This document shows, in pieces, positions 28,592 to 37,754 of a stretch of DNA of 64,000 bases; position 1 is the stretch's first letter; every line of letters starts with the position of its first letter. This DNA is from Akkermansia muciniphila (GTDB taxonomy: Bacteria; Verrucomicrobiota; Verrucomicrobiia; Verrucomicrobiales; Akkermansiaceae). The notes under the pieces are model-generated. The model ran no database searches and had not been told where the DNA came from. It saw nothing but the letters and a program-made list of their open reading frames with translations. A program made the position numbers and the translations under genes. The stretch covers positions 1 through 64,000 of the forward strand of contig CAMDCV010000020.1 of the NCBI GenBank assembly GCA_945890645.1, in the 5' to 3' direction.

Positions 28592-30016
28592 TTAGGCGAG
28601 TATTTTTTTCACCACATGTCCGTGAACATCCGTAAGGCGGAAGTCACGACCTTGCGCCCGATAGATGAGCTTGGTGTGGTCGAAACCTAACAGATGAAGA
28701 ATCGTCGCATTCAAATCGTGGACATGCACTTTATCCTCGATCGCATTGAAGCCGAGGTCGTCAGTTTTGCCGAGTTGGTAACCGCTTTTCACACCACCGC
28801 CGGCCATCCACATCGTGAAGGCATTCGGGTGGTGGTCTCGGCCATCGTTGCCGCCCTGCACCATCGGTGTGCGACCAAACTCACCGCCCCAGATGACAAG
28901 CGTTTCATCTAACAAACCGCGTTGCTTCAAATCCTGGATCAGTGCCGCACAGGCTTTATCGACATCGAGGCAGTTCTTTTTCAAGTCACCAACAAGGTTT
29001 CCATGCTGGTCCCAGGACTCGTGAAAGAGCTCGACAAAACGCACGCCACGCTCGACGAGACGGCGGGCGAGCAAACAGTTGTTCGCAAAGGATCGCTGGC
29101 CGGGCTTGGCCCCATACATTTCGCGGATATGCTCCGGTTCTAACGAAATATCCGTCACCTCCGGCGCGACATCTTGCATGCGGAATGCCATTTCAAACGC
29201 AGCAACGCGCGAGGCAATTTCTGGATCGCCGACGGATTCGAAGCGTTTTTGGTTAAGGAGATTGATCGTGTCGATCGTCTGGCGTTGTTGCTGGCGGGAG
29301 ATTCCTTTTGGATTGGAAAGGTATAGCACCGGCTCGCCAGTAGAGTTGAATGTCACACCATCGTGGACGCTAGGCAGAAAGCCGGAAGCCCAATTGTTAT
29401 TGCCTCCGGAAGGCCCCTTGAAGCCAGACGACATGACAACGAAGCCAGGTAGGTTGCTGTTTTCTGACCCAAGGCCGTAGCTGACCCACGAGCCGAGTGA
29501 AGGACGCCCGAATTGCTGCGACCCCGTGGACATAAGGATCTGCGCAGGCGCGTGATTGAAGGCATCTGTCTGCATCGAGCGAATCAACGTGATGTCATCC
29601 GCGCAAGAACCGATGTGTGGCAAAATTTCTGCCATCTCCATGCCGCACTCACCGAAGTGCTTGAAAGGAAATTTCGAGCCGAGGAGTTTATTTTCCGGGC
29701 GGATGAATGCCGACTGGTAACCCTTCAGCAATTCCGCGGGTGGATTGCTGCCATCCATTTTTCGCAGTACGGGCTTGTTATCGAAAAGATCGAGATGGCT
29801 CGGTGCCCCCCCCATGAAAAGGAAGATCACATTTTTCGCCTTGGCCGGATAATGCGGAGCGCGCGGTGCTTGCGGATTCGTGACCACGGAAGCTCCCGAT
29901 GCTTGACCGAGCATCGAAGTAAGCGCTACCGAGCCCAAGCTCAGGCCGCAGTCTTTCATGAACCAACGGCGAGAATACGCACGCTGGGTTTCGTGGAGGA
30001 TAGAGGGTGGGATCAT
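28592..30016 (-). CDS. DUF1501 protein (Tat-exported, sulfatase-fold relative)
   Basis: A 474-residue DUF1501 protein, a family in the alkaline phosphatase/sulfatase superfamily. A twin-arginine signal (SRRWFMKD) precedes a hydrophobic stretch ending near QASG. Core blocks include FLFMGGAPSHLDLFDNKP, the conserved WGGEFGRTP and DHHPNAFTMWMAGGG. It starts four bases after the upstream PSD1 gene, the standard order, and the two are usually presumed to work together in polysaccharide or heme-linked export processes in Planctomycetota and Verrucomicrobiota. The function is not established. Confidence 0.9.
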   Translation of the reverse strand: MIPPSILHETQRAYSRRWFMKDCGLSLGSVALTSMLGQASGASVVTNPQAPRAPHYPAKAKNVIFLFMGGAPSHLDLFDNKPVLRKMDGSNPPAELLKGYQSAFIRPENKLLGSKFPFKHFGECGMEMAEILPHIGSCADDITLIRSMQTDAFNHAPAQILMSTGSQQFGRPSLGSWVSYGLGSENSNLPGFVVMSSGFKGPSGGNNNWASGFLPSVHDGVTFNSTGEPVLYLSNPKGISRQQQRQTIDTINLLNQKRFESVGDPEIASRVAAFEMAFRMQDVAPEVTDISLEPEHIREMYGAKPGQRSFANNCLLARRLVERGVRFVELFHESWDQHGNLVGDLKKNCLDVDKACAALIQDLKQRGLLDETLVIWGGEFGRTPMVQGGNDGRDHHPNAFTMWMAGGGVKSGYQLGKTDDLGFNAIEDKVHVHDLNATILHLLGFDHTKLIYRAQGRDFRLTDVHGHVVKKILA

Positions 30017-30020
30017 GTGG

Positions 30021-33000
30021 TTAGTTCTTGGTGATGGTTTCGTCGAGGTTCAACAGCACGCGCGCGACAGCGGTGGCGGCGGCTAATTGATCGAGCGGAT
30101 GAGCGGAAAGATCGAGAGTGACGGGGCGGTAATTTTCTAACAAAATTTTCATTTGTTCGGGATCAGCTTTGAGAGATGCCTCATAAAAAGATGTGAGTGT
30201 GGCAAGTTCTTGAGCATCAGGAAGTCGTGCAGTGCAACGTTGAAAGGCACGAGAAATTTTTTCCTGAGTGCTTCCCGAATCTGTGAGGATGCGGTGGGCG
30301 AGCCCGAGCGCTGCTTCGACCGAGACTTGTTCGTTGAGTGTGACTAAAGCCTGCAATGGGGTGGTGGAAAGGGTGCGTCGAACACAGGAAACTGAGCCGT
30401 TGGGAGCATCGAAGGTAGTCAGCATCGGATAAGGCACGGAACGGAAGCGGAACGTATAAAGCGCTCGTCGGTAGCGCTGGGAATCGGTTTCGACGACCCA
30501 GGTTTTGGGGCCATAAGAAACCGGTCTTTGGAATAGGTAGTCAGGTGCTGGCGGATAAACACTGCGCCCACCGAGTGACGTATCGAGCAAACCAGAAGTC
30601 GCCAACTGAATATCACGAACCGTTTCCGCAGGGGCGCGGAAACGTGGGCCGCGTGCCAACAAACGGTTCTTGGGATCGCGTTCGCGCAACTCTTCACTGG
30701 CGAGAGAATTTTGTTGATAGGTCGCGCTGCAAACAATCAAGCGGTGCAAGCGTTTCACATCCCAGCCACTGTCCATGAATTCGCATGCCAACCAATCGAG
30801 CAACTCCGGGTGAGACGGTCGCGCCGCCTGGTGACCAAAATCTTCTGAGGTCTCTAACAAGCCAATACCAAAATACGCTTGCCACACCCTGTTCACAAAA
30901 ACACGAGCCGCGACCGGTGATTTCGGATCGACCAGCCACTTCGCAAACGTGAGTCGCGACTCTGGATCGCCCGGCGGAAGCGGATGAAGGAAAGCTGGCA
31001 CATGCGGCTTCACGACATGCTTGGGATGAGTTTGCTCACCGCGTTCGAATAGTCGCGTTTCGCGAGGAGTTTTATCTTCTCCCGCGACCAAGGCCCATGT
31101 CGCCAAGGGAACCTTTGCATAAAGAGCTTCGATCGTTTTCGTTTGTTCCGAAAATTCTGTTTGGTTCTCGCGCCAGTGGGCGAAGATTCTTGCCTCCTGC
31201 TCTTTGCTCCGCTCGGCTACCGGTTTCTCCAATGCCTCGCGCACCAGCGGCGGCAATTGATCGAGCGCGTTCGGCAAAGTAGAAGAAACGGATAAGCGAA
31301 CGCGACCCAAGTTATAGGTCATGTTGTCATCGGAATTGAAACCACCGTGATTTAACGAAAGAGTGTAATAGAAATAGGTTTTCCCCGCTCCCTCCAACGG
31401 TTGCTCCAATTCAAAAGTCAGCACTGCGGGATCGTTATTGCGCGCTGGATCTCTCTCATGTGTCCACGCCGTTTTGTTATCACCATCCAAAGCAAAAGCC
31501 ACTGGCCCCGTGCGCCTATCATCCGGTTTTCCTCCCGCATTATTGGGAAAACGTTTCGGATCCAACGCAACTTCCGGTGGATTCACACTCGCCACTGGAT
31601 TTTTAAATTTCAGCTTCTCGGTTTTTGCCGCATCTTTGCCTCCTTTTAAATTGAACTCAGTCAGCGCACCCGTGCCGCGTGTGGATCGTCCCGGCCCGTT
31701 CATCGGCAAATAGGGATCGTTCATCACCTCGAGACGGGCAGAACGGATCACTGGCAAATCAGATGAGCAAGTAAACGTCTCACCGCCACGTGTCGCGGCA
31801 TAGCCCATGTTGATCACTGACTTGTCTGCTAGTGGCCAAAATTTCTGTCCTGAATCACCAAGCTGATACAGCTCAAGCGCTTCCCACTCGGTCCGCGGCA
31901 ATGCCAACATCTCGCGCTGCCATGTTTGGTATTTTTCTTCCACCGCAGGCGATGACTGACGGATGCCTTGATCGATTGCGCCAATCTCTGCAAGCAACTG
32001 CTCCTTCGTTTTTTTCTCCTCAGGTGTGTGAGCCGCAACAGAAGTTTCACTTACGCCATTCAGAAACGCGAACATGCCGTAGTATTCGTCGTGGGTGAGA
32101 GGATCATATTTATGCGTGTGGCATTGCGCGCATTGCGCTGTCAGACCGAGCACTGATTTTCCAATTGCATCGATGCGGTCGAAAATGCCCTCGACGCGGA
32201 ATTGCTCGGGCTTGGCTCCCCCTTCCTCGTTGGTCATCGAGTTGCGAAGAAATCCAGTAGCAATCCGATCGTCTTGATCGGCATTCGGCAGCAGATCCCC
32301 AGCGATTTGTTTCACGACAAACTCATCATAGGGCATGTTTTGATTCATCGCAGCCACTACCCAGTCACGATAGAAGTGATGGTAGCGCGGCAGGTCTTTT
32401 TCATAGCCTGCGGAATCCGAATAGCGCGCGGCATCCAACCACTCACGTCCCCAACGCTCGCCGAAATGCGGACTCGCGATCAGCCGCTCGACTTCTTTTT
32501 CCGCATCTCCCGACGCGGAAAGTTCTTCCAAGGTCGGCGGCAGACCAATCAAATCTAACGAAAATCGACGCAGTAAAGTCGCTTTGTCCGCAACAGACGA
32601 TGGCGACAAGCCTTCGGTTTCCAGTCGTGCCATGACAAAGGCATCAATCGGATTTTTCACCCATGCAGCATTTTTCACCTGTGGCACTGTCGGACGCTCG
32701 GGAGACTTGAACGCCCAGTGAGTCCCCCACTCCGCGCCCTCCGTGATCCACTGGCGAATGAGCGCCACCTGCTCCGGCGACAACCGTTTCTTTTTATCCG
32801 GCGGTGGCATGACCTCATCAAGGTCGGTGTGAGTGATGCGCTCCATAAGGATCGACGCTCCTGCATCGCCCGGAACGATCGCCTTGCCACTGTCTCCGCC
32901 CTTCAATGCCTTTTCGCGCACGTCGAGACGCAAGCCGCCCTCCACTTTGGCCTCATCAGGGCCGTGACAAGCGTAACAATTTTCCGAGAGAATGGGTTGA

Positions 33001-33080
33001 ATCTGGGTGGTAAATTCGATCTTCCCCGCCCAGGCAACTGACGTCATCAAAATCAGAGAAAGTAAGGTGGTAAAGCGCAT
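30021..33080 (-). CDS. PSD1/DUF1549/DUF1553 planctomycete cytochrome c protein
   Basis: A large exported protein of 1019 residues, start ATG at 33080 with signal peptide ending VAWA. The N-terminal planctomycete cytochrome c (PSD1) domain has the heme motif NCYACHG. DUF1549 follows, with WVKNPIDAFVMARLE and a second heme-like motif CAQCHTHKYDP. A beta-rich region and then DUF1553 complete it (typical VFVNRVWQAYFG, SHPELLDWLA). The family is abundant in these phyla and its biochemical role is unproven. It forms a unit with the downstream DUF1501 gene; a PAS-AraC regulator lies divergently upstream. Confidence 0.92.
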   Translation of the reverse strand: MRFTTLLSLILMTSVAWAGKIEFTTQIQPILSENCYACHGPDEAKVEGGLRLDVREKALKGGDSGKAIVPGDAGASILMERITHTDLDEVMPPPDKKKRLSPEQVALIRQWITEGAEWGTHWAFKSPERPTVPQVKNAAWVKNPIDAFVMARLETEGLSPSSVADKATLLRRFSLDLIGLPPTLEELSASGDAEKEVERLIASPHFGERWGREWLDAARYSDSAGYEKDLPRYHHFYRDWVVAAMNQNMPYDEFVVKQIAGDLLPNADQDDRIATGFLRNSMTNEEGGAKPEQFRVEGIFDRIDAIGKSVLGLTAQCAQCHTHKYDPLTHDEYYGMFAFLNGVSETSVAAHTPEEKKTKEQLLAEIGAIDQGIRQSSPAVEEKYQTWQREMLALPRTEWEALELYQLGDSGQKFWPLADKSVINMGYAATRGGETFTCSSDLPVIRSARLEVMNDPYLPMNGPGRSTRGTGALTEFNLKGGKDAAKTEKLKFKNPVASVNPPEVALDPKRFPNNAGGKPDDRRTGPVAFALDGDNKTAWTHERDPARNNDPAVLTFELEQPLEGAGKTYFYYTLSLNHGGFNSDDNMTYNLGRVRLSVSSTLPNALDQLPPLVREALEKPVAERSKEQEARIFAHWRENQTEFSEQTKTIEALYAKVPLATWALVAGEDKTPRETRLFERGEQTHPKHVVKPHVPAFLHPLPPGDPESRLTFAKWLVDPKSPVAARVFVNRVWQAYFGIGLLETSEDFGHQAARPSHPELLDWLACEFMDSGWDVKRLHRLIVCSATYQQNSLASEELRERDPKNRLLARGPRFRAPAETVRDIQLATSGLLDTSLGGRSVYPPAPDYLFQRPVSYGPKTWVVETDSQRYRRALYTFRFRSVPYPMLTTFDAPNGSVSCVRRTLSTTPLQALVTLNEQVSVEAALGLAHRILTDSGSTQEKISRAFQRCTARLPDAQELATLTSFYEASLKADPEQMKILLENYRPVTLDLSAHPLDQLAAATAVARVLLNLDETITKN

Positions 33081-33149
33081 TAAGGGAATACTACTCGTAA
33101 ACCAAAATCTTTCCATGTCAAAAGCGGCATTTTATGGTAAAATCCGCGC

Positions 33150-33899
33150 ATGATGCACTTACAACATTTTGCCAGTGACACTAGCATGATCCATCTGTTC
33201 GATCACCTTCCGATGGTCATATTTTACATCAAGGACAAGAAAGGGACATTCATTCACTGCAATCCTCGCTTCGAAGAATTTCACGGCCTTGCACGCGGTG
33301 CTGCAGTGGGCCTGAACGACCTTGATCTCCATCAAATCGCAATAGCCACACGCTATCGCGCGGAAGATCGGAAGATCATGGAAACGGGACAACCCGCGAC
33401 GAATCGCATCTGGCTCGTGCCGGGCGCGAAAGGATTGCTGCGTTGGTGGATCTCTAACAAATTTCCCACATACAACGCACAAAAAAGGATCACTGGCGTC
33501 GCAGGGGTGATGTATGAAATCTCTGATGCCATCGGCATGACCGAGCCCTTTTCTCGCATTGAGCCTGCGCTGAATTTGATCCATTCGGATGCTCAAACAC
33601 CTCTCTCCACTCAGCATCTCGCCGCGGCCTGCCACCTATCCGAGAGCCAATTCAATCGAATCTTCCGCCATCTCACCGGACAGTCTCCCCGTCAATACGT
33701 GTTGATCCACAAAATTGAAACAGCCAAAGACCTGCTTTCCCGCACCGATCTGCCACTTTCCGAAATCGCCCTGCGAGCCGGTTTTTATGATGCCAGTGAT
33801 TTCGGCAAACGCTTTCGCGAGCAGGAACATCTCACGCCTCGACAGTATCGCATGAAGCTTCAGCAACTCATCCTGCAAACCAACAACAAATCGCATTGA
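33150..33899 (+). CDS. PAS-domain AraC-family transcriptional regulator
   Basis: A 249-residue regulator. The N-terminal PAS domain (about 15-125) has LPMVIFYIKDKKGTFIHCN. The C-terminal AraC DNA-binding domain (about 145-245) has its two helix-turn-helix motifs, HLAAACHLSESQFNRIFRHLTG and LSEIALRAGFYDASDFGKRF. It is transcribed away from the PSD1 gene with about 70 bases between the starts, so it plausibly controls the PSD1-DUF1501 operon. The ligand is unknown. Confidence 0.9.
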   Translation: MMHLQHFASDTSMIHLFDHLPMVIFYIKDKKGTFIHCNPRFEEFHGLARGAAVGLNDLDLHQIAIATRYRAEDRKIMETGQPATNRIWLVPGAKGLLRWWISNKFPTYNAQKRITGVAGVMYEISDAIGMTEPFSRIEPALNLIHSDAQTPLSTQHLAAACHLSESQFNRIFRHLTGQSPRQYVLIHKIETAKDLLSRTDLPLSEIALRAGFYDASDFGKRFREQEHLTPRQYRMKLQQLILQTNNKSH

Positions 33900-33979
33900 A
33901 AAATTAGTGCCCCAAACGGATTGCCCCCAAAACAGTAGGACGATGCATTGCACTACGGTCAAGGCACCGGAACTCTGCC

Positions 33980-34891
33980 TCATTCTGGCTTCTTCAGATT
34001 CTTGATCAGATATTCGGTAGGAGTTTTGTATTTGATGTCAGTGACTCCTGGATGCACAAGGTCACACTTGATACCTAGCTTCTTGCAATGCGATTCCAGT
34101 CCAATACCGAAATTTGCTGAGTGGGTGGGATCTTTCTGGTTTTGCTGCATCGCGGGGGAAGTGGAATAAAACAGCGCGACTGGAGGGTCGTCCTTACTTG
34201 CTAGCGAGTATGGCGAATATTCAGCGATCCATGGTAGGATGCTCTCGCGATCGACAATGGCTTGAGCGAAGTTTTTTTTCCCGAAGGCGTGCGCACCGTA
34301 GACGCTGTTTGGGATCCACTCTTTTGCCTGCTTAGGATCGAGTGTAGTTTGTGCTCCGATGACCGCAATGCACAGCAGACGCGTGGACTGTTGCTCGATA
34401 GGGTCGTCGCTTTTTGGATTTGCCAGATCGTCGTGATACGCAATCCAGAGGCTGGTGCAGGCACCTGCGGAACCGCCTGCGGCAGCGATGCGTTTGGGAT
34501 CGATATTCCATGGTTTCGACTTGCTGCGAAGGAATTGCAGGGCGCGGGCGGAGTCCAACATGGGAGCTTTGACAGGTGGCATGACACCTTTCGCTAGAGC
34601 TTGGGGTACCATGCGGTAGTTGTTAGCCGCAACTGATATTCCCGCGTCAAGCAAGGCTTGCACATCGACGAAGCGATTGATCCGCTCTTTGCTGCCACTC
34701 ATCCAACCGCCGCCGTGAATCACTAAGACGAGAGGAGTCGGGTATTCGGCCTTGGCCTTCCAGAAATCAAGAACGTTGCGTTCGTCAGGGCCATATTTCA
34801 CTTCCGATTGCGTGGGCTTTGGTACGCTTTTGTCGTAAACCTCCGCGTGGAGGAAGCCTAAAGCGAGTAAAAAAATGAGGATGTTTTTCAT
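33980..34891 (-). CDS. exported alpha/beta-hydrolase (esterase/lipase-like)
   Basis: A 303-residue hydrolase with a short signal peptide (MKNILIFLLALGFLHA). It has the oxyanion-hole sequence HGGGWMSGS, the nucleophile elbow GGSAGA (Ser as nucleophile) and a late HPGVTDIKY with the candidate catalytic His; the acid is less clear. This pattern is typical of BD-FAE-like carbohydrate esterases. It is four bases from the sulfatase gene, which suggests joint removal of substituents from an extracellular polysaccharide. The actual acyl substrate is not known. Confidence 0.88.
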   Translation of the reverse strand: MKNILIFLLALGFLHAEVYDKSVPKPTQSEVKYGPDERNVLDFWKAKAEYPTPLVLVIHGGGWMSGSKERINRFVDVQALLDAGISVAANNYRMVPQALAKGVMPPVKAPMLDSARALQFLRSKSKPWNIDPKRIAAAGGSAGACTSLWIAYHDDLANPKSDDPIEQQSTRLLCIAVIGAQTTLDPKQAKEWIPNSVYGAHAFGKKNFAQAIVDRESILPWIAEYSPYSLASKDDPPVALFYSTSPAMQQNQKDPTHSANFGIGLESHCKKLGIKCDLVHPGVTDIKYKTPTEYLIKNLKKPE

Positions 34892-34895
34892 GGGT

Positions 34896-36311
34896 TTATT
34901 CTATGGGAAGAGTTTCTGCCTCCTTGATGCGCTGCTTGAGTAGAGTTTTCATCTTAGTCACGATCTCTGAGTATTCTGATTTACTCGCTACGTTTTGATT
35001 CTCCTGCGGGTCTTTCTTCAGGTCGTAGAGCATCTCGGATTTGCCGTTGTTATAGCTGGTATAGTTATAATCCTTGGTAATGACGGCATCAGCGGAGATG
35101 AAACGGCTATAAGCGGCTTCACGGAAAGGTGACTGAGGCGCATCGAAAAGACCTGTGAATGCGCGGCCTTGCACAGATGTGGGAACCTGGATTCCGGCGA
35201 GTTTGCAGAGTGTGGGGTAGATATCTGACGTTTCCACAATGGATGCCGTGATTCCTGGTTTTTTGCCAGGCACCTTAATGAGAAGCGGCACCCGAGTGGC
35301 CAAGTGCATGGTGTTGTGCTTGCCCCAAAAATTGTGTTCGCCGAGATGCCAACCGTGGTCACCCCAGAGAACTACGATGGTATTTTCGGCAAGGCCGAGA
35401 CGATCAAGCTCGAAAAGAACATCGCCAACGAGCTTGTCCGAGTAACTGGTGCATGCGAGGTAACCGTGTCGCATCATGCGGTGAAATTCCTCGGAATTTT
35501 CGTCAAAATCCGAGAGGTGGTAGGAACGAAACTCGCCGCTGCCCTTCAACTCCTTTGGCGCGTTTTTCGGGCGCTCACGATTGGGAGCAATGTCAATTTT
35601 TTCGCGCTCGTAGAGATCCCAGTATTTTTTAGGAGCATAAAATGGCATGTGTGGCCGGAGGAATCCACAAGCGAGGAAAAATGGCTTGCCCTCTTGTTTG
35701 AGGCGCTGGAGATCGGCAATTGTTTTTTCCGCAATCCGCCCATCTGGATAGGCGTTATCTGGGACTTTAGGTGATTCGTAAATACGGCCCCGTTGTTTCG
35801 TTTTCGAGAGACGCAGCAGCGTTTCTGGGTCATGGCTTTCTGAATTGTTGCCATTGTTTATAAAAACTTCGCTCCAGCTTCTTTTCGCAGCGTCATCAGG
35901 ATTGTGGAAGATTTTGCCATTCGAGATGGTCGTGTAGCCGCTTTTTCTGAAAGTTTCCGGTAATGTGGAGGCTTTGGGCGTGTCCACATCTGTGCGACAG
36001 TCGCCGACGAATCGTTTTGCCGTTGGCAGGATTCCGGTCATTAGGCACGCACGCGAGCCCATACAGATCGGCACTTGGCAATAAGCTCGATCGAATCGCA
36101 TGCCCTGAGCTGCCAGTTTGTCGATATGGGGCGTCTTGACTTGTGAGTGACCATAGCAGCCGAGTTCTGGACGCAGGTCATCAATCGCAATGAATAAGAC
36201 ATTCTGTTGGGCAGCCATGGCCTGGCGGTCCGGTGCGAAAATAAGAAACAAGCACGCCAGCCATGGCGTGCAATTGATGTTGAAACGTGCAATGTGATGA
36301 ATCGGGAACAT
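34896..36311 (-). CDS. exported sulfatase (iduronate-2-sulfatase-like) with unusual active-site motif
   Basis: Arylsulfatase-family hydrolase of 471 residues. A signal peptide is present at the N-terminus. Metal ligands include the DD pair at 44-45 in FIAIDDLRP, and the late block GDHGWHLGEHNFWGKHNT is typical of iduronate-sulfatase-type enzymes. The expected formylglycine motif C-x-P/A-x-R is here C83-M-G-S-R, with Gly where Pro or Ala is usual. It may still be modified, or the enzyme may be altered. Its neighbours (esterase, SGNH hydrolase) suggest polysaccharide processing. Confidence 0.9.
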   Translation of the reverse strand: MFPIHHIARFNINCTPWLACLFLIFAPDRQAMAAQQNVLFIAIDDLRPELGCYGHSQVKTPHIDKLAAQGMRFDRAYCQVPICMGSRACLMTGILPTAKRFVGDCRTDVDTPKASTLPETFRKSGYTTISNGKIFHNPDDAAKRSWSEVFINNGNNSESHDPETLLRLSKTKQRGRIYESPKVPDNAYPDGRIAEKTIADLQRLKQEGKPFFLACGFLRPHMPFYAPKKYWDLYEREKIDIAPNRERPKNAPKELKGSGEFRSYHLSDFDENSEEFHRMMRHGYLACTSYSDKLVGDVLFELDRLGLAENTIVVLWGDHGWHLGEHNFWGKHNTMHLATRVPLLIKVPGKKPGITASIVETSDIYPTLCKLAGIQVPTSVQGRAFTGLFDAPQSPFREAAYSRFISADAVITKDYNYTSYNNGKSEMLYDLKKDPQENQNVASKSEYSEIVTKMKTLLKQRIKEAETLPIE

Positions 36312-36438
36312 GATCGATGGCTTGTGATTAGATGATTGGCCGCGCTGAACACGGTTGTGTTTTTGAGGTTGTCGAGGTTTTCTTGGTTGCGGTGGATGAT
36401 TCGAGCAGTATGTGCAACCGATCGGGACATGTGAATGT

Positions 36439-37167
36439 TTACGGCTCCTTCGAAGGGGCTAACGGTTCCGGATTTCTTGCGATCACGTTGGGCGCGAGTT
36501 CAGGGGCGACTTTGATGAATTCAGGGATGATCAGATCCGCGATTGCGGCGGCGCCCTTTTGGTTGAAATGGGTCTTGTCCCCCTCCTCGAAGTTGTAAGT
36601 CATACTTGCTTCCGGCCCGATCGCATTCTGGTGTGCAACGCTGATAGCGTGGAGATCGATGAAAGGAACCTTCTCCTCAGCCGCAACGGTCTTGGCTGCT
36701 TCCGCGTAGGATGCCAGGTCGGCTTTGAAGGTGTATTTTTCCGTTTGGGCTTTGATTGATAGGATCTTGCCGTTTTTATCGAATGTTCGACGGGTGACAG
36801 AGCTCACGATGATCGGCTTTAACCCTGCTTTCCGGATTCTGTCGACATAGGACTTGAGGTGGGTGGAGTATACGTCCGTTCCGTATCGCTTCTGATCGTT
36901 GTGTCCGAATTGGATGAGAATATAGTCGGGTTTCAGTTGGATCAGGGCATCCAGCTTCTTGGAAAGGGATTCGAGAGTCGCTCCATTGACCGCATGGTTG
37001 AGGACTTTTGTTTGGGCATTATACCGGGTAGCAAAAGCCGGCCCCCAGCCCGATTGCTCGGCAACCGTCGAGTCCCCAATCAAACCGATGATGGATGGCT
37101 TCATCTCAGCCATACTGGCGTGGATACTCGTCATCAGGATAAAGGCAATTTGCAAAAATCGATTCAT
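36439..37167 (-). CDS. SGNH/GDSL hydrolase, rhamnogalacturonan-acetylesterase-like
   Basis: An exported 242-residue deacetylase. A signal peptide (MNRFLQIAFILMTSIHASMA) precedes the block I motif LIGDSTVAE with nucleophile S33. Block II-III shows FGHND and the block V DKTHFNQKG provides the catalytic Asp/His. It resembles the rhamnogalacturonan acetylesterase branch of GDSL enzymes, which remove acetyl groups from pectin. It lies 127 bases from the sulfatase on the same strand, so they may be one transcript. It is beside a decayed recombinase remnant. Confidence 0.88.
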   Translation of the reverse strand: MNRFLQIAFILMTSIHASMAEMKPSIIGLIGDSTVAEQSGWGPAFATRYNAQTKVLNHAVNGATLESLSKKLDALIQLKPDYILIQFGHNDQKRYGTDVYSTHLKSYVDRIRKAGLKPIIVSSVTRRTFDKNGKILSIKAQTEKYTFKADLASYAEAAKTVAAEEKVPFIDLHAISVAHQNAIGPEASMTYNFEEGDKTHFNQKGAAAIADLIIPEFIKVAPELAPNVIARNPEPLAPSKEP

Positions 37168-37249
37168 AGATAAATCTTCAATCGTCCGTGAATGTCATAG
37201 CTCCATTTCGATAGTAAAGTCCAATACTACTTTTCTTGTTTCCTAACGA

Positions 37250-37417
37250 TTCGACACGGCGCCACGATAGAAGCCCAACTCAAGCAAAATCCATATCGAT
37301 CTTCGCCTCAATCCAATCACTAATGCTCAGGCGATAACGGATCAATTCACCATTCCAAAGGACCACGAATAACAAATTCTCATTTTATGCCTTCCCCTAT
37401 TTTTCGATAATTTTCAT
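37250..37417 (-). pseudogene. decayed 5' end of a second tyrosine recombinase gene
   Basis: On the minus strand, from an ATG at 37417, the sequence aligns for roughly 50 codons with the start of the recombinase at 39805 (shared MKIIEK, then conserved NG-ELIR-like and EAK positions), but it has an in-frame stop after MKIIEK and other disruptions. The relationship extends into the noncoding leader and a copy of the tRNA-Arg 3' end. The wider stretch 37168-37754 has no gene: its remainder is an AT-rich leader and 37553-37754 shows nothing I recognise. Confidence 0.75.
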
Positions 37418-37512
37418 CCTGAGCATTTCCTCGTTTTGGGCAAATGAAGCAGAAAAAAATCAAAATAGTATCTAAGCTGGATACTGCTGCGGAAAATCTG
37501 AACTAGTAAATT

Positions 37513-37552
37513 CCGCAAACCATAGCTGCGTATGGTGCACCCTAAGGGACTT
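37513..37552 (-). repeat. far copy of the tRNA-Arg 3' end (putative att site)
   Basis: Forty bases matching 39963-40002 at 36 of 40 positions in the same orientation. The matched block covers the last 20 bases of tRNA-Arg including the CCA end, plus 20 bases beyond it. It lies just past the recombinase leader remnant, so it looks like an attachment site left by an integrated element. Confidence 0.75.
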
Positions 37553-37754
37553 CGCCATAGTCTATGTCATCCACGAGAATCATGAAAAAAGGCGGATGGG
37601 TGCTTGCCAAGCATTCGCGGGAAAGACCGAGACCCACAAAAACCCTAACGGAATAGAAAGGTGAATGATGAAAGCCCTCAGGCTGTGTGAGAGCAAAGTC
37701 TGATGCTATTGTCTCATGATTTCCGTGAGCAATCGATGCGGTTTAAGCCCGGGA

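Noticed and set aside
37553-37754. Possible small RNA or gene between the far att copy and the PanB-like gene
   Set aside because: No reading frame, stable stem or promoter-like pattern stands out in this stretch.
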